Assembly: GCA_000934385.1 (NCBI GenBank)
Contig: KN880441.1
Coordinates: forward strand, 124,001-188,000
Origin: Cylindrobasidium torrendii FP15055 ss-10
Lineage: Eukaryota > Basidiomycota > Agaricomycetes > Agaricales > Physalacriaceae
Length of the DNA stretch: 64,000 nucleotides
Direction: 5' to 3'
Shown: positions 37,118-49,065 of the stretch, in pieces
Layout: every line of letters begins with the position of its first letter
Numbering within the stretch: the first letter of the stretch is position 1
Made by a program: the position numbers and the translations under genes
The notes under the pieces: generated by a model
What the model was told of the DNA's origin: nothing
Seen by the model: only the letters and a program-made list of their open reading frames with translations
Databases searched by the model: none

Positions 37118-37920
37118 ATTGTAGGTATTTTGTTACGGAAAATGGACCTGGAAGTACTGTACTACTTATGATACGAACAATGGATGCGGACGATTGTACA
37201 GGTCCCTTATACGGGCAACGAAGTTGCCCATCTTTACTGTACTTGGTTTATCAAGATGGATGTTTTTACTTGACTTGTGGTGATTTTCGACGCGCTTCGA
37301 TGGTCAACAGTGCAAGTCTAGTGAACCGAAGGCTCGCGCCTGTAACCAAGCTTCAGACCCACATTCTCAAGACCTTGATTTACTCACATGGACACAGGTC
37401 CTACATGTATGTATGATTTATGCGGCGCGCGACGGTGATCAAGTAGCATTTGCTGCAACAGTGCTCTCGTTCTTATTGAGCTGAAGAGTCCCGAAACTGA
37501 AAACACATCGTTTTCTCTGGTCTTCCTGTAATGAAGCTGTCAAGCCCTGTTGTCCTCGCCCTTTTGCTTGGATGAAATCTATACAGAGGGGATGGACGAC
37601 AATCACGAAAGGAATTAGGCACGTCCAAGTGCGAATCATCCATTCTGACGTTGAACTTGGGGGCGTAGTTTAAATTCAACAAGACTGGGTAAGATGGAAG
37701 ACCTGCGCCCGGTGGCCTGTCATCAAGTGTACCAGCAAACGGACGGTCGCGAACGGTCCAGCAACAGCCTGGATAGCTTACGTAATCACTGATTGTATAC
37801 GCCCTCGGGAAAATTCGGTTGAGGTGATGACGAGGGCGGCATGGGGGAGCATAGCTAGCGGACGGTCGGAATGCATCGGTGGAGCAGGAACTTGATTGAG
37901 CAAATGGTACAAGTACTTGT
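37118..37920. other. Intergenic between convergent GFA1 and the NDUFA4-like gene
   Basis: 3' regions of both genes. The minus strand stays open across part of it but has no convincing start or domain. Confidence 0.45.
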
Positions 37921-38374
37921 CTACTCGCGGGACCACCTGCGATAACTGTTAGCAATGGCGGACGGGACAGAGTCATAGCGACGCACTTCTTGTCGAACTT
38001 GTGGTTGACCTCGAGCATCTTGGTACCCATGTCGGGTTGGATGTTGTTCCACGGGGTCGGGTTGGAGTGCGTCCATTGGACTGGTGGTCGTCAGCAGGAG
38101 GGGACACGGTAAAGGCGACCTCGGCAACGTACTAGTTGGGCCGGTGGCGAGGCGGTAGGCGTACGCGCCAGCAACAATGGAGATACCGCCAACGATAACA
38201 AAGCTGGATGCGGGTTAGTTGCCAGTCTGCCGTGCCTAGCAAAATCAACCTACATCGGTGCAGCCTGGAGAAAATTGGGTCAGCGATGGCAAGCAGAGCG
38301 ATGCCATTAGTACCCACCTCGACGGCCCACCAGTTCTTCTTAAAGGCCTGCCAACCCGACGGTTTAGCGGCCAT
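37921..38374 (-). CDS. NDUFA4/B12D-family mitochondrial respiratory subunit, five exons with an 11-nt microexon
   Basis: Five minus-strand exons (38374-38318, 38264-38254, 38203-38133, 38080-37987, 37936-37921) total 249 nt and give 82 residues. Introns are 53, 50, 52 and 50 nt. The protein reads MAAKPSGWQAFKKNWWAVE, APIFVIVGGISIVAG (single membrane helix), AYAYRLATGPTIQWTHSNP, TPWNNIQPDMGTK and MLEVNHKFDKKWSRE. The helix followed by R-L-A-x-P-x-I-x-W and N-P-x-P-W matches the NDUFA4 family, small inner-membrane proteins of complex I/IV. Exon 2 is only 11 nt (GCTGCACCGAT) but is needed to keep frame and family pattern. An upstream in-frame ATG (MHPSLLR) would add seven residues. Confidence 0.88.
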
Positions 38375-39923
38375 TCTGAGGAGTGATGGATGCATGTCGG
38401 AAAGCGTAGGTGATCGCGTCGGTCCGGGTGCCGAAAGCTTTAGTGGCTGCGCCACATGAAATCCAGAAGAAATGCTGACCAGTGATAGCATTTGTAGCGG
38501 TAAGTTAGAAAGCGGAAAACTTGGGATGTGCTCACGCTGGCGCTATGCTCATAAGATATGTATCCTAATCAAGTTCAGAAAGTCTGACAGCACGGCTTAT
38601 TAAAACCTCTGACTTCACTTCATTCGATTTCCATAAAGATTCAAAAAAGCGTACAGGTGCTGCAGCTGCATTTAAATTAGTCTCCAACAAACCTCTAGCT
38701 CGTTGCTTTGGAGCTTTTCGCAGACGCTGGTGGCTGCGAAGCACAAATCTAGAAGGATGTGGATAAGTTAAAGCGAAGTACTTGTAGAATTGGCGGTACA
38801 GAGAAGCTACTCGCTCGGGAAGGAGTAGATTAGTACCTATAACAATAATATCGAGCCGAAAAGAGAACTAAGTGAATGATTTGTTGAAGCCTCCCGCGGG
38901 TTCTCAGATCACTTCGGCCTTGTTCGAGCCCGTTGTCGATACTCAAGGTATAAGATGATTAAATGTTTCAATAACCTTGACTTTGATAGTTTGATTCTTA
39001 TCATTATCTGTTATTTCTATCGATGAGGATGCGCTGCAACCACTAACCGTCAATCAACCTAGTATGCACGCCAGAAATGTGCAAACTTTCCTTTCTATGT
39101 CCAGGTACTAGGTCGCAAAAAGGGACATGATACAGTATCCAGCGTCCGACCTGTTAGTTGGGCCATCCTGTCGTTAAGTATCGAACACTGCATTCGTCGA
39201 ATTTGGGTTGCTGCCAGAATTCAAGTAAGATTAGAGCAAGTAGATGACCTTTGTCTGGATGAACTTCTGGCCCAGATGCGAGCTGGAAGTTGCGCGTGAC
39301 ATTCAAGGCAAGCCTTTATGACAACCCGCTCGTCCTTCAGGCTTCGAGTTCGACAGGCTTCAAGGAGCCTCATCCTATATTTCACGCACCCGGTCCTTGT
39401 AACACGTTTGATCTGGTGGAGCAGCTTTTCTTCATGTACAAAGCACGTACAAAGGATTCTGCAAATGGTGGTGGTCCAAGGTCAACGATATTCGATTCGG
39501 GGGTAATGAGGCTACGGATTCCGGGCCGATCAGTGTGTCCAATTGTCACCAGGCTGCAGCGTTTACTAACTTGCCTGCTACAGCTTTCGTCATAAGACAC
39601 TTTCAAATTGTCATGTACTTTATACAGGAGAGTATTTGTTACCAGAATTTTTCGGACCATTGCGCGAAACGCGTCGAATGTAAGCATCGGTACGAACGCC
39701 CGACTGAGCCGAATTTAGCTAGCGGAGAACGCGATCACTTCCTCTCGACATCCTATTGGCTGAACATATCCCTGATATTGACGATTTCTAAGCACACAAT
39801 GCGTATACACAAGGCCTAAGGCTCGTATCAACGCTTCGCATTTGTTTGCGTGTATGACATATGCCTGATGTGTTCAGTACTTAAGCAGGAGATTACAGTG
39901 GTAAAACTACATCGTCATTCACC
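38375..39923. other. Gene-poor interval of about 1.5 kb
   Basis: The 5' regions of the NDUFA4-like (-) and SDR (+) genes. AT content is higher than in neighbouring genes. Open frames of up to about 100 codons on both strands overlap at 39290-39690 and look random. Confidence 0.45.
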
Positions 39924-40945
39924 ATGTTTACCCAACTACCAGTCGCGCCTCTCAGCCCTTCTCTCGACTTCGCGGGACAGACTGTCCTTATCACTGGTGC
40001 CAATACCGGCCTAGGATACTCTACGGCTCTTCTATATCTACAACACGGCGCCAGCACTGTTATCATCGGCGTCCGTACCACATCGAAAGGCGAGGCCGCC
40101 AAAGCCAAGTTCCTCTCTGATAAAGTCGTCTCTGCCCGCATCAATGCGCCTAATATCGTTGTTTGGGAGCTCGACATGGCGTCCGAGAAGTCTGTTGTCG
40201 CTTTCGCCAACCGCGTCAAGTCCACCTATCCTGTTCTGCACATCGCCATTCTCAACGCTGGCGGTTTTCCATTCAAAGGGTATGGGACGTCCAAGGAGAC
40301 TGGACGCGAGACCACTGTACAGGTCAATTATGTATCCACTGTCCTGCTTGGCATTCTCCTCCTCCCGCTTCTCAAGTCGACCTCCAGGAACATCGGCGCA
40401 CCGACGAACCTCACGTTCACTGGCTCCGAAGTCGCTCGTGGACCTCGCATTGTCGTGCCAAATGGCCAGTCCATCCTCAATAGCCTGAACAATCCCAAGA
40501 AATTCAGCCCAAACGTGCGCTATGGCGAGTCCAAGCTTCTCCTGGCCGCTTTCGTCAAGGCGTTCGCGCCGTATGTCGACTCTTCAGAGGTCATCGTCAA
40601 CAACCTCTGTCCAGGTGCGGTCGCAACAGATCTGGGCAGAGATGCACCGTGGTACTTGCAGCCACTTTTTCCTATATTCTTAGCTCTCATGGCCGCGCGC
40701 ACGCCCGATGTGGGAGCGCGCCTCATCGTGCGAGCGGGTTGTGCGGGGAAAGAGACACACGGATTACTGCTCGCCAACCACACCAAGTTCAGGTTCGTCG
40801 CCATTCATTGTAGATCGCGCCTTTTGGAAGTTGATCCTTGTTCAGTGTTCCGTTCATAGAGGGCGCAGATGGAGAGAGGTTCATTGAGAGACTCCGAGTT
40901 GAGACTTTGAGTGTGTTGAAGGAGGTGACGGATCTGGGTCTCTAG
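39924..40945 (+). CDS. Short-chain dehydrogenase/reductase (retinol-dehydrogenase-like)
   Basis: Two exons (39924-40792, 40846-40945) with a 53-nt intron encode 322 residues. The Rossmann motif is TGANTGLGYSTA. VRTTSKGE supplies the Arg after beta-2 often seen in NADP(H)-preferring enzymes. LNAGGFPF is the NNAG-type motif, LTFTGSEVA carries the Ser, and YGESKLLLAAF carries the catalytic Tyr-x-x-x-Lys. NNLCPGAVATDLGRD is the post-catalytic PG motif. The last exon gives VPFIEGADGERFIERLRVET (in parts). The substrate is unknown. It sits beside a P450 in the same orientation, separated by a tRNA, so a joint role in metabolism is possible but unproven. Confidence 0.92.
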
Positions 40946-41095
40946 AGAACGGCTCACACCAGGAATTATATTTGTTTCATGTAGACTGCTTCCAAAGTCT
41001 AGTCCAAGCGCCAGCGCCGTAGCCGATGCATGTGGACATGAGAGAAAGCCAACGAGCAGAAACTGTAACATTCTTTTGAGATGGCTCGATAGCAT

Positions 41096-41176
41096 CCGAC
41101 TTTAGCTCAGTTGGAAGAGCGCGAGACTGTAATTGGATATCATCTTGAGGTCGCCTGTTCGAGCCAGGCAAGTCGG
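41096..41176 (+). tRNA. tRNA-Tyr (anticodon GTA) with intron, copy 2
   Basis: An 81-nt tRNA identical to the one at 33735-33815 on the other strand, including the intron of about 10 nt. The flanks differ from the first bases outside the gene. TCTTTTTAG about 25 nt downstream gives a polymerase III terminator. Confidence 0.95.
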
Positions 41177-41681
41177 ACACATTGATTCCAGAAATCTTTT
41201 TAGAATACACAATTTCCCAGCGGTCACAACGGTGAAGTTTGAAGATCAAACCGTAACGGTTGAAACTTGACCGCTAACCGGTTCCACTGATTCGGTTAAT
41301 TTTTTCGAGGACTCACGCGCGAGCCAACAAGTCGACGCGAGCCCAGCGTTGACTAGCATTAGGAACATAATTATAATGAACTTATGAGGCGCAAGCGCTG
41401 CTTTATGTGACAGCTGTACTACTCAATATGCGTAATAGTAGACGATGTACAGCATGTTACAATGCCGATTTTGGCCTTGTTCGCACTGGTCCCACATCGC
41501 AAAAGTGAATTGTGTCGGTCCCCGACGTTCGAAGGGGAGCTTGAATGGTTCGAGGGATCTGCCATTCATCCGCATCCTTGTGTGACAGTATCCACTTCTA
41601 CCTAAGGCCTGCATTCGACCAGATAAAGGGCGTCGATTCAGAGGGAAATGGCTCAGCATCCTGCCCCCAGATACTTTCCCC
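41177..41681. other. Intergenic, nothing recognised
   Basis: The first 120 nt repeat AACCG/CGGTT-like elements in both orientations (41220-41305). Otherwise only the P450 5' region is here. Confidence 0.45.
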
Positions 41682-43927
41682 ATGCTTATCGAAATTCTGT
41701 TTGCTCTTGTTGTAGTTGGCTTGATAGCTATTTGGCTTTCTGTGGACAACATTGCTCTCCCTTCGTACATCCCAGGACCCCCCTCTCCATCCTGGGTTGC
41801 AGGTCAGTCCAGTTCAATCCACGCATCATCGTGTGCCGATGGTTTTATAGGTCATGCTGTCGACATTTGGACAAACCAAGAACAAGCCGGAGACCTCGAG
41901 TTCTCCTGGTTCAAAAAGTACGGCACGACAATCAAATTGAAGGGTACATTTGGCGTACGTCTACGTTTACCGTTGACTTTCCCACTTCTGAGCCGTTCCC
42001 GTGGACTCGATAGACCGACATCCTGATGACCTCCGACCCAAGAGCTCTTCACTATATCATGCACACAGCTGCCTATACATTCGAGAAGGCGCCAGAGATC
42101 CTGATTCTGCTTCTCGCGATGACTGGGGGGCGCGGACTCTTGGGGGTGACAGGTACGAGAAATTTCCTTGCAACGTATACCTACCACTTTTACGACCCTA
42201 CCTGCAGGCAAGACTCATCAGCGCCAAAGAAAGGTCCTCAACCCAGCATTCTCGGAAAGTCAGATTCGAGGTTTCGTCCCCTTGTTCCAACGGGTCGGCA
42301 ACATCGTGAGCGGGAATTTCTTCCGTCCTGATTGTATCGGTCAGAGCTAACAAGCCATTGTAGCTGACAAAGCGCATGGTCGCTGCTATCGGCGAGTCCG
42401 ACCCTAGTAAGGGTTTGAACATGCACTTTTGGTTCGGAAAGGCATCTCTCGATGTCATAGGCGAAGGTATGGCTGAGCTCAACCTTGCCGTTTGGAAGAC
42501 GTAGCGATTCTGGTTCACAGCGACCTTTGCACACCGGTTCAACTCTCTCGAAGACGAGAATTCAGAAATGGGCAAAATCATGTCGCATTTTATGTACGCA
42601 TCTTCCACCATTTTCCGTCTTTCCTTGACAATACTCAGGGACGATTCTTCATCGATGACCAAGACCATGCGCGTTGGGCTCTGGATGCTGGAGAAATTCC
42701 CATCACTCAAGAACCTCCTTTCGTACTCCCCATCTAGCCTGCATCGCCGCTTCCTCCAATTCCAGGTCATCTCAAAGCGATTAGCAAAAAAGATCGTCGA
42801 CGAGGCAAAGGAGTATGACGAAAATGACAGCAGTTCCAAGGACATGTTGAGCATCCTTGGTGCGTCTTCCGATATCCAGGCGCGAATCCCACTTACAACT
42901 GGCTTCGTCGTAGTCCGCGCAAATCAAACCCAAGACAAAAACAAGATGCTCGTCGAGGAAGAGGTGCTTTCCCAAGCACCGTACGAGACCTTGCTTATTT
43001 CTTCCTACTGTGATCGTTAATTCATTTACAGCACCATCATTTCTGCCGGTCAGGAAACCTCCTCTTCGACGTTGTCATGGATGTTCTGCGAATTAAGCAA
43101 GAATCTGGGAGTTCAAGAGGCTATACGCCAGGAGATATTCGCCGCTCGAGAAGAGGCAGGCAGCAGACCGTTTACCGTGCTGGATTACGACGGTATGAAG
43201 TTGTTAAACGCCGCGATCAAGGTTCGCCCGGCAGGAATTTGGTGGTAAAGTCGGACACTGAGATTCCTATATAGGAAACGCTGCGGTTCCACCCCATCCT
43301 CGGCACAATTTCGAGGCAAGTGCAAACAGACGACGCTATCCCCCTCTCCGAGCCGCTCATCACAGCGGACGGACGGCGTATCGACTGTATCCCCGTGAAA
43401 AAAGGCCAACTCGTCGAGTGTTCCGCACATGTGTACAATCGGTACGTTCCAGCTGCTCGATCTCGAAACTGCAGTTCAAATGCTTTGTGATTGGACTGAC
43501 GCGACGGTAGGAATCCAGCAGTCTGGGGACCCGACGCAGACATTTGGCGTCCCCAACGTTGGGACGAAGAACAAAAAGAACAGATTGATATCGGGCTTTA
43601 CGCGAACTTGCTCACCTTCAGTACGCTTATCCATCTCTTCTCCTGCGCTTGATGTGTTGACGGAGCAGGCGGCGGTGTCCGGGGCTGCGTTGGCTGGCGA
43701 TTTGCGTGAGTTACTTCACATTTCCTCGTTCACTCGTGCTGTGCTCACCTGTTGTTAGTTTACTGGAGCTGCAAGCGTTCTCCGTTGAGATGCTCGAGAA
43801 CTTCCGGTTCGCGCCAACCGAGGCTTCGCAGAATATACGACGTCTTCCTGGGATTCTCATCACCCCGCGGGTTGCAGGCAAATACCACGAGGGATTGCAG
43901 ATGCCGTTGCAGGTGACGCCGCTGTAA
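41682..43927 (+). CDS. Cytochrome P450 monooxygenase
   Basis: About 12 exons. An N-terminal membrane anchor (MLIEILFALVVVGLIAIWLSV) precedes the Pro-rich hinge IPGPPSPSW. Then come HQRQRKVLNPAFSESQI (helix C with the WxxxR-like region), LVRANQTQDKNK, the helix I oxygen-binding motif SAGQETSSST, ETLRFHPI (ExxR), WRPQRWDEE and the heme loop FSGGVRGCVGWRFALLELQAF, which carries the Cys ligand. FxxGxRxCxG is exact. The enzyme would sit in the ER membrane and use NADPH-P450 reductase. Family and substrate cannot be read out. All introns I checked splice in frame, so the gene appears intact. Confidence 0.93.
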
Positions 43928-44966
43928 GGTGATATCGGAGGCGGGTTTCGTGTATGCAGGTCGGATGGCTTGAAACGATGTTCAGGAAAAAGCAGAACAT
44001 TTCAGAGGTCGAAATAGAGGTAGAGAACGGCGACATGCGTCTTGTACTATCATAGAACAATCGAATCTCCTGCTCTGAAAAGAGAGACAGATGGACTTTA
44101 GATTTTTGGCGTCTACCTTGCAGTCATGATTGCGCTTATCTCGGTGACAGTTGACCGCAGCGCAGGACGACGTCGGCAATGATGAAGGGTGCGCACGGTT
44201 TTTCGCACGTTCCCCATACTATCCCCTACCCCGGTTCAAGATAACCCACTTTTTCAGAATCCAAGTCCGCCATCCACGGAACCGGATCTTGTCAGACTCA
44301 TTGTTCACGAATCGAGTCAAAGTGTTAATAACCCTTGCTCAATTGGTAAGCAAAAGGAAATCTATTCCGCGGAGGGAGGTGTACAAGAAAAGACGGTGAA
44401 ATAGCGGGGGAGGCAGTCGAGCAAGTAGCAAAGTGTACTCAAGCAAATGTATACTCTAAGCACAACATGAACGAATAGAGGATGAAGGGAGGTGCGTACT
44501 GTGCAGCGTGAATATCTAGCGCACTAGAACGACTCCATCATTCTGTGGGGTATTGAAGGGGGTTCTGGGCAAAAAATCTGGTACAAGGAACAGGAAAATT
44601 CGATACAAGAGGGGAAGGGGAGAAGAAACGTTTGTCCGTCTATCGATCCAGCCTTCCGCCTCGTAAGCCAAGCGCTTTGCCATGCTCCCTACGTCGGGAG
44701 GTGGCAACTCTAGCGCAACACATAAATAATTACACAGCCCAACGCAGTGGGCCCTAGGCGTCTGCGACCATGTCGTCCAGCAAGACGCGCCGTATGCAAA
44801 CGGCTCGAAAAGAGATGCAAAATTGAGCGGGGGTATGAGATGGTGGAGATGGGTGACGGAGGACACCGAAGACCGCAGATGGAGGTCGTGTCCGTGAGTG
44901 GGGTTTGAATTTAATCAGCTATCAGCCGTGCTTGGTTGTCGTCCTTGAGTGACGTGCGCACGGCCG
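43928..44966. other. Intergenic, nothing recognised
   Basis: 3' regions of the P450 (+) and the unknown minus-strand gene. A minus-strand open frame at 44516-44866 lacks supporting features. Confidence 0.45.
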
Positions 44967-45731
44967 TCAGTCAGGAGGCATGTGTCGCGGGGGATAAATG
45001 TCCGTCAGGCCCAGCATGCAGTTTGGCCGTGGATGAAACCGCCGCTCCTCGACGTCGTCTGAGAGAGCGACGGACCGTGTGCGCTTGGTGCGGGTGCCGA
45101 TGTCGTTGTCTTCGACGCTCTCGTAGCGTCCAGCGGTGAGATAGTGGGAGTCGTCGTCCTGCTGGTTTTCAAGCCAAGAGGATATGTTGGCTTGAACGTC
45201 CATCTGGGGCAGGCATTGGAGGTACGGCTCGAATGAGTCGGCAGACTGGTCGGTGCCATCTTCCGCGTCGTAATTGATCGAAATGTTATCGAAATCGCCG
45301 ACCCCGCTGCCATCAAAGGTGCTGAGATCTTTGAGTGCTGGTGCTGGGGGCGGAATTAGGTTGTCATGGGCGTCATCGTACGCGCTGGAGAAATCGGTCA
45401 GTACTTGCCGGCGGCGAAGATGCATCCTGTTGCGCACCTTCGCCCGTAAATGTAGCAGTGGTCCTCGATTTCCTCGTTCTTGTTCTTGGGTGTGGGGAGG
45501 GAGGTGATGCCGGAGACGGGTGTCATGTCGCTGCACAAGTATTAGCGGGCGGGCCTCGGGTGGGCGGAATCCGACGCACTCATCCTTCCGAAAATCATCC
45601 TGCACGAGCGGCGGCGTACGGTCTCCTGCCATGGCCTCAAATGTCATTAGGAACTCCAAGTCGGTGGAATCGAGTAGGTGTGCGTCTTCGAACGACGTGT
45701 TTTGGTAGGTTATGTCGGAATATGCGCCCAT
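44967..45731 (-). CDS. Uncharacterised acidic protein
   Basis: Three exons on the minus strand (45731-45580, 45530-45438, 45384-44967) with introns of 49 and 53 nt give 220 residues. It starts MGAYSDITYQNTSFEDAHLL. It contains TPVSGITSLPTPKNKNEEIE and a short HCYIYGR, then a Pro-rich hinge and a long acidic, Asp/Ser-rich region. The end has a basic patch RTKRTRSV and PRHMPPD. No known domain is seen. The composition suggests a disordered nuclear or regulatory protein. An upstream exon is possible, because the frame stays open toward 46034. Confidence 0.55.
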   Translation of the reverse strand: MGAYSDITYQNTSFEDAHLLDSTDLEFLMTFEAMAGDRTPPLVQDDFRKDECVGFRPPEARPLILVQRHDTRLRHHLPPHTQEQERGNRGPLLHLRAKVRNRMHLRRRQVLTDFSSAYDDAHDNLIPPPAPALKDLSTFDGSGVGDFDNISINYDAEDGTDQSADSFEPYLQCLPQMDVQANISSWLENQQDDDSHYLTAGRYESVEDNDIGTRTKRTRSVALSDDVEERRFHPRPNCMLGLTDIYPPRHMPPD

Positions 45732-47092
45732 TGCAGATGATGTCCGGGGAGGTCGAGCAGGCTGTCCAACGATGTAGGAGAGTAGTTGGCCTGTATTAGA
45801 TGGAAGTAGATAGTCGCGGGGACCGATGGCAGGAGGCGACTGTCGTGGTAGGAGGACAAGTCGGACAGAGTGTTTGTCCCTGTGTGCCTTTAGTATCAAA
45901 TGCCTTCGGGCCGCGCAGCACCGCCTACCCCGCGGTATGCATGCAACTGTCTCCTCGTTTGTGGTCGAATGCTCTGGAAGAAAGAAAAAAAAATCAAGTA
46001 TGGTCAGAGAGTGGGGCAGCTTGAGCCGCGGCACAGTCGATATTCGCAGCTTGGATTTTTAATCACTCACCCGTTGGCTTTGCCCATCGCCCATTCCTGT
46101 ACTCATGACCTTTGCTACCCTTTGACCTAGCTGCCCTTCACCCTACCCTTCCTCCTCCTCGTCCTGTTTCTCTGATATTGACATTGTCTATCTGTGGCCA
46201 GCCAAACGAACTGCCGTACGAAACGGGACAATGGGACCCGAGCCAATCCGAGTCGAATGTGCTGACTGAGAATATCGGTAAGCTTCTTGCTCGTACGACG
46301 TGACCGCGATTGGCACTGTGGCGCCACCGGCAAGGCTGCGAGTTCACCATCATGTCGTTCGACTCGACTCTCTGGTTGAAAGAGCGCAGTTGCTGCTCGA
46401 CACTTCTGGCACGAGTCTTGAATATCGTATGTTCATCGTCGTTTATCCTTGAGCTGCGGCTGCGGTGAAAGACAAGAAGAGGAAAGCCCTCTAGCTGCGC
46501 CAATCAGATTCAGCCTTAGCCAATTCATCCTTTGGCGCCATAGTCACATAAACTTTTCTGGCGCCTGCGGATATTGGCACCAGAAAACTTACTGCGAGTA
46601 TAATCTCGTCAAAGCGTCAAGTACTGGTACTTACGTTGTACATCGGCGTCCTGACAGTACTGATTTCTGGACAGATGGAGGGGCAAAGGGAAGAGCCTTC
46701 CGAATGACTACGGCCCCTCTTATACTCATAAACGGCTCGAATCATTCCAGCACGAATCCCAGTCACAATTATGCGACCAACACGCCACGCAACGTGCTCC
46801 TTGGGTCGGCGCCGAGGCCCGACGGACCCGGCATAGTCACGTGCCCGCGAGCTATACAGCACAAGTGACAACCCACTGGCACGTTGCGTCCGTTCCTTTC
46901 ACAACCCATTCAATTCTCTCTTTTCTATGTCTTTTTGGCCGGTTTTGAACGTTTTGATCCACCGATGAGAGGTAGCTTCTTCACACGTACTGCTAACGTT
47001 GGCAGATAGATTGGCTATCCTTCGTAAAATTACACTAACAATCTCGTATACTGCGCATCATGGACTCTCGTAGCAAGCAATTTAAGTATAAA
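45732..47092. other. Intergenic, nothing recognised
   Basis: About 1.3 kb. Short open frames on both strands around 46100-46900 have no supporting motif. A short plus-strand frame at 47060 overlaps the cyclin-like gene antisense and is treated as a shadow. Confidence 0.4.
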
Positions 47093-49065
47093 TTAACCCT
47101 CCCTCCAGAATCCAGCACGCAAGACATGAACACTCGTATCAAGACAATTCCAGTAATGCTTCGCCTTCGAATGCATTTTCTTCAGGACCTTCTTCCCAGG
47201 ATTATCCTCTCCCTGACGACTAACATGGTTATTGAGGGTGTACGATCCGGAATCTGCAATCTGGACGGAGCATGGAAGCCTATTGACCGAGACAGTTTCC
47301 TTCAGCAGAAGCGGTCTGCCGCCTCTAAGCCCGCTTAAGAGACATTCCATCGCATATGCCCTGTCTGTGCCAGCCTCGGGTCCCGTGAATGTCCCCACTG
47401 GCCCCACGAGCTCTTTCGACATCTTGTCCATCGCGTTCTTCCAAAATTTGCTCAGCACTGGCAGCGTGTCCGCTCGAGGGCGATCCTGAAAGGCGACTAC
47501 TCCTTCCGCAAACCGCTCGAGGTATTTGATGGTGCGCACGACTTCGGCAGATGAGATGTAGATCTGGAAACCGAGAGCTTTCATCAAGTCGAACTCTGCC
47601 TTGGATGCGCTGTTGCCTTTGCTCAAGCACTTCGCCCTATGGAATGTCAGAGCGCGCCTTTCGCATGGAAACAAGTAGGATGCTCACCATCCTATCATAG
47701 ACTCTTCCTTTGGGTCATCGTGCACAGCGCCGTGGGCAATGCGGAAAGCACCGACAAGGATATCAGCGATGGTGTCACAGGCGTCGCCGCAGTCGACACT
47801 CCATTCAGAAGCAACATCGACGTGGACAAAGTAGAAGAGTCGGATGACGAGGGCGCATGCATATACGAAGGTGATGCTATCCCCACCGTTGTACTCAACA
47901 ACATCTGAGATGCACTGAGTGATCAGAATGAAGTCGGTTGTGCTTGTATAACGTCTGAGAGCAAAGTTAGTATCGCATGCATACAAATGAAACATTGCAC
48001 GTACGGGAGTTTGGCGTGGAAACCGTCCAGAGACAAGTCCGCAGCTAGACCAAAGACGAGAGAAGCCACAACCTCCGCCAGGATAGCATGAAGGTGTCCT
48101 TGGGCACACAACTCGTACTCTTCATTTTCTTCATCCATCTTTCTTTCTTCGGCAAGCATATCCAGCTCCTCGCGAATTGCAAGGTCTTCTTTGTCGCAAA
48201 AGGCATAAACCAAACGTCCGGCAACGACCTCGACGTCCTTCGCGAGGTGCGCCGGGATGTGTCTGTTAATTCTCCCCGCAAGATATTCGAGGGTGGCCAA
48301 GGATGCGCCTGCCGCAGGCTCTAAGGGGTGGAAAACACGCCCTGTAAGGTCCGCCGGCGACCCCGGGGAACTAAGCTGTGATACAATGATGCCGCCGCAT
48401 GAGCGAGGCGAGCTAGTAGTGGACACGAGAGAATAGACACTGCATGAAGAAGCAATGTTGGTAGAGGAAGAATGAGTGCGAGAATGGATGTGATCAAAAG
48501 CAGCATCTTCAGTGCGTTCGACAAAGTCGTCCAAGAGCTGGAAGATTACGCTCTCGGGCGCAACATCTGAGCCATCGTCGTTGATCGAAGGGGACGCTCG
48601 CCTGAGAACAGAGTATGCGGAGCGTGAGTCTCTCTCGGATGAAACATGTGCCACGCGGAGTACAGACGCGCCAGAACCGTTGTCATGCTCGCTGCCAGCG
48701 AGAGCCTGAAGCAAATCGTCCACGGACAGAGCCATCGAGCCATCGTCGCTGACAGACGTGGAGGAGGCACGAAAAGAGGGGAAAGGGATGGTGTTTATGA
48801 TCTGCGCTTGCATGCCCGAAACGCCGGATAACTTGTTAGATTCCATGAGAGAGCGCGCGCGGCGCGAGATTGTGGCGGTCAGAGCACCATTGTTGCGACC
48901 AGCGGCGCTGGTCATGTTCTCAAGCGCGCGAGAGTCCATGTTCTCCGAACTGATGGAAAAATTGCTGGAGAGGGCGCTTGTTACGCTAACTTGATCATCG
49001 GCGCCGCCGCCGGGGCTGCCTGCCAGCGGTGCCGCCATGGAGGCAGGAATGTCGGAGTAAACCAT
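47093..49065 (-). CDS. Putative divergent cyclin-box (PCL/Pho80-like) protein
   Basis: Three exons on the minus strand give about 623 residues; introns are 50 and 51 nt (near 47950-48000 and 47640-47690) and the total is in frame. The first 300 residues are Ser-rich and disordered. The C-terminal half is helical: YACALVIRLFYFVHV, DILVGAFRIAHGAVHDDP, MIGWAKCLSKG, AEFDLMKALGFQIYISSAEV. The order 'A-hydrophobic-K/H...D...WAK...EFDLMKALGF-I-Y-I-S' resembles the helix 3-5 pattern of Pho80-type cyclins, which bind CDKs. The match is partial and weak, so an unrelated helical protein is possible. The C-terminal 70 residues look less coding-like and may be mis-spliced. Confidence 0.45.

Noticed and set aside
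47060..47338. A 92-codon plus-strand frame starting MDSRSKQF
   Set aside because: It overlaps the end of the cyclin-like gene antisense and has no motif, though the uncertain C-terminus of that gene leaves a small chance it is real.
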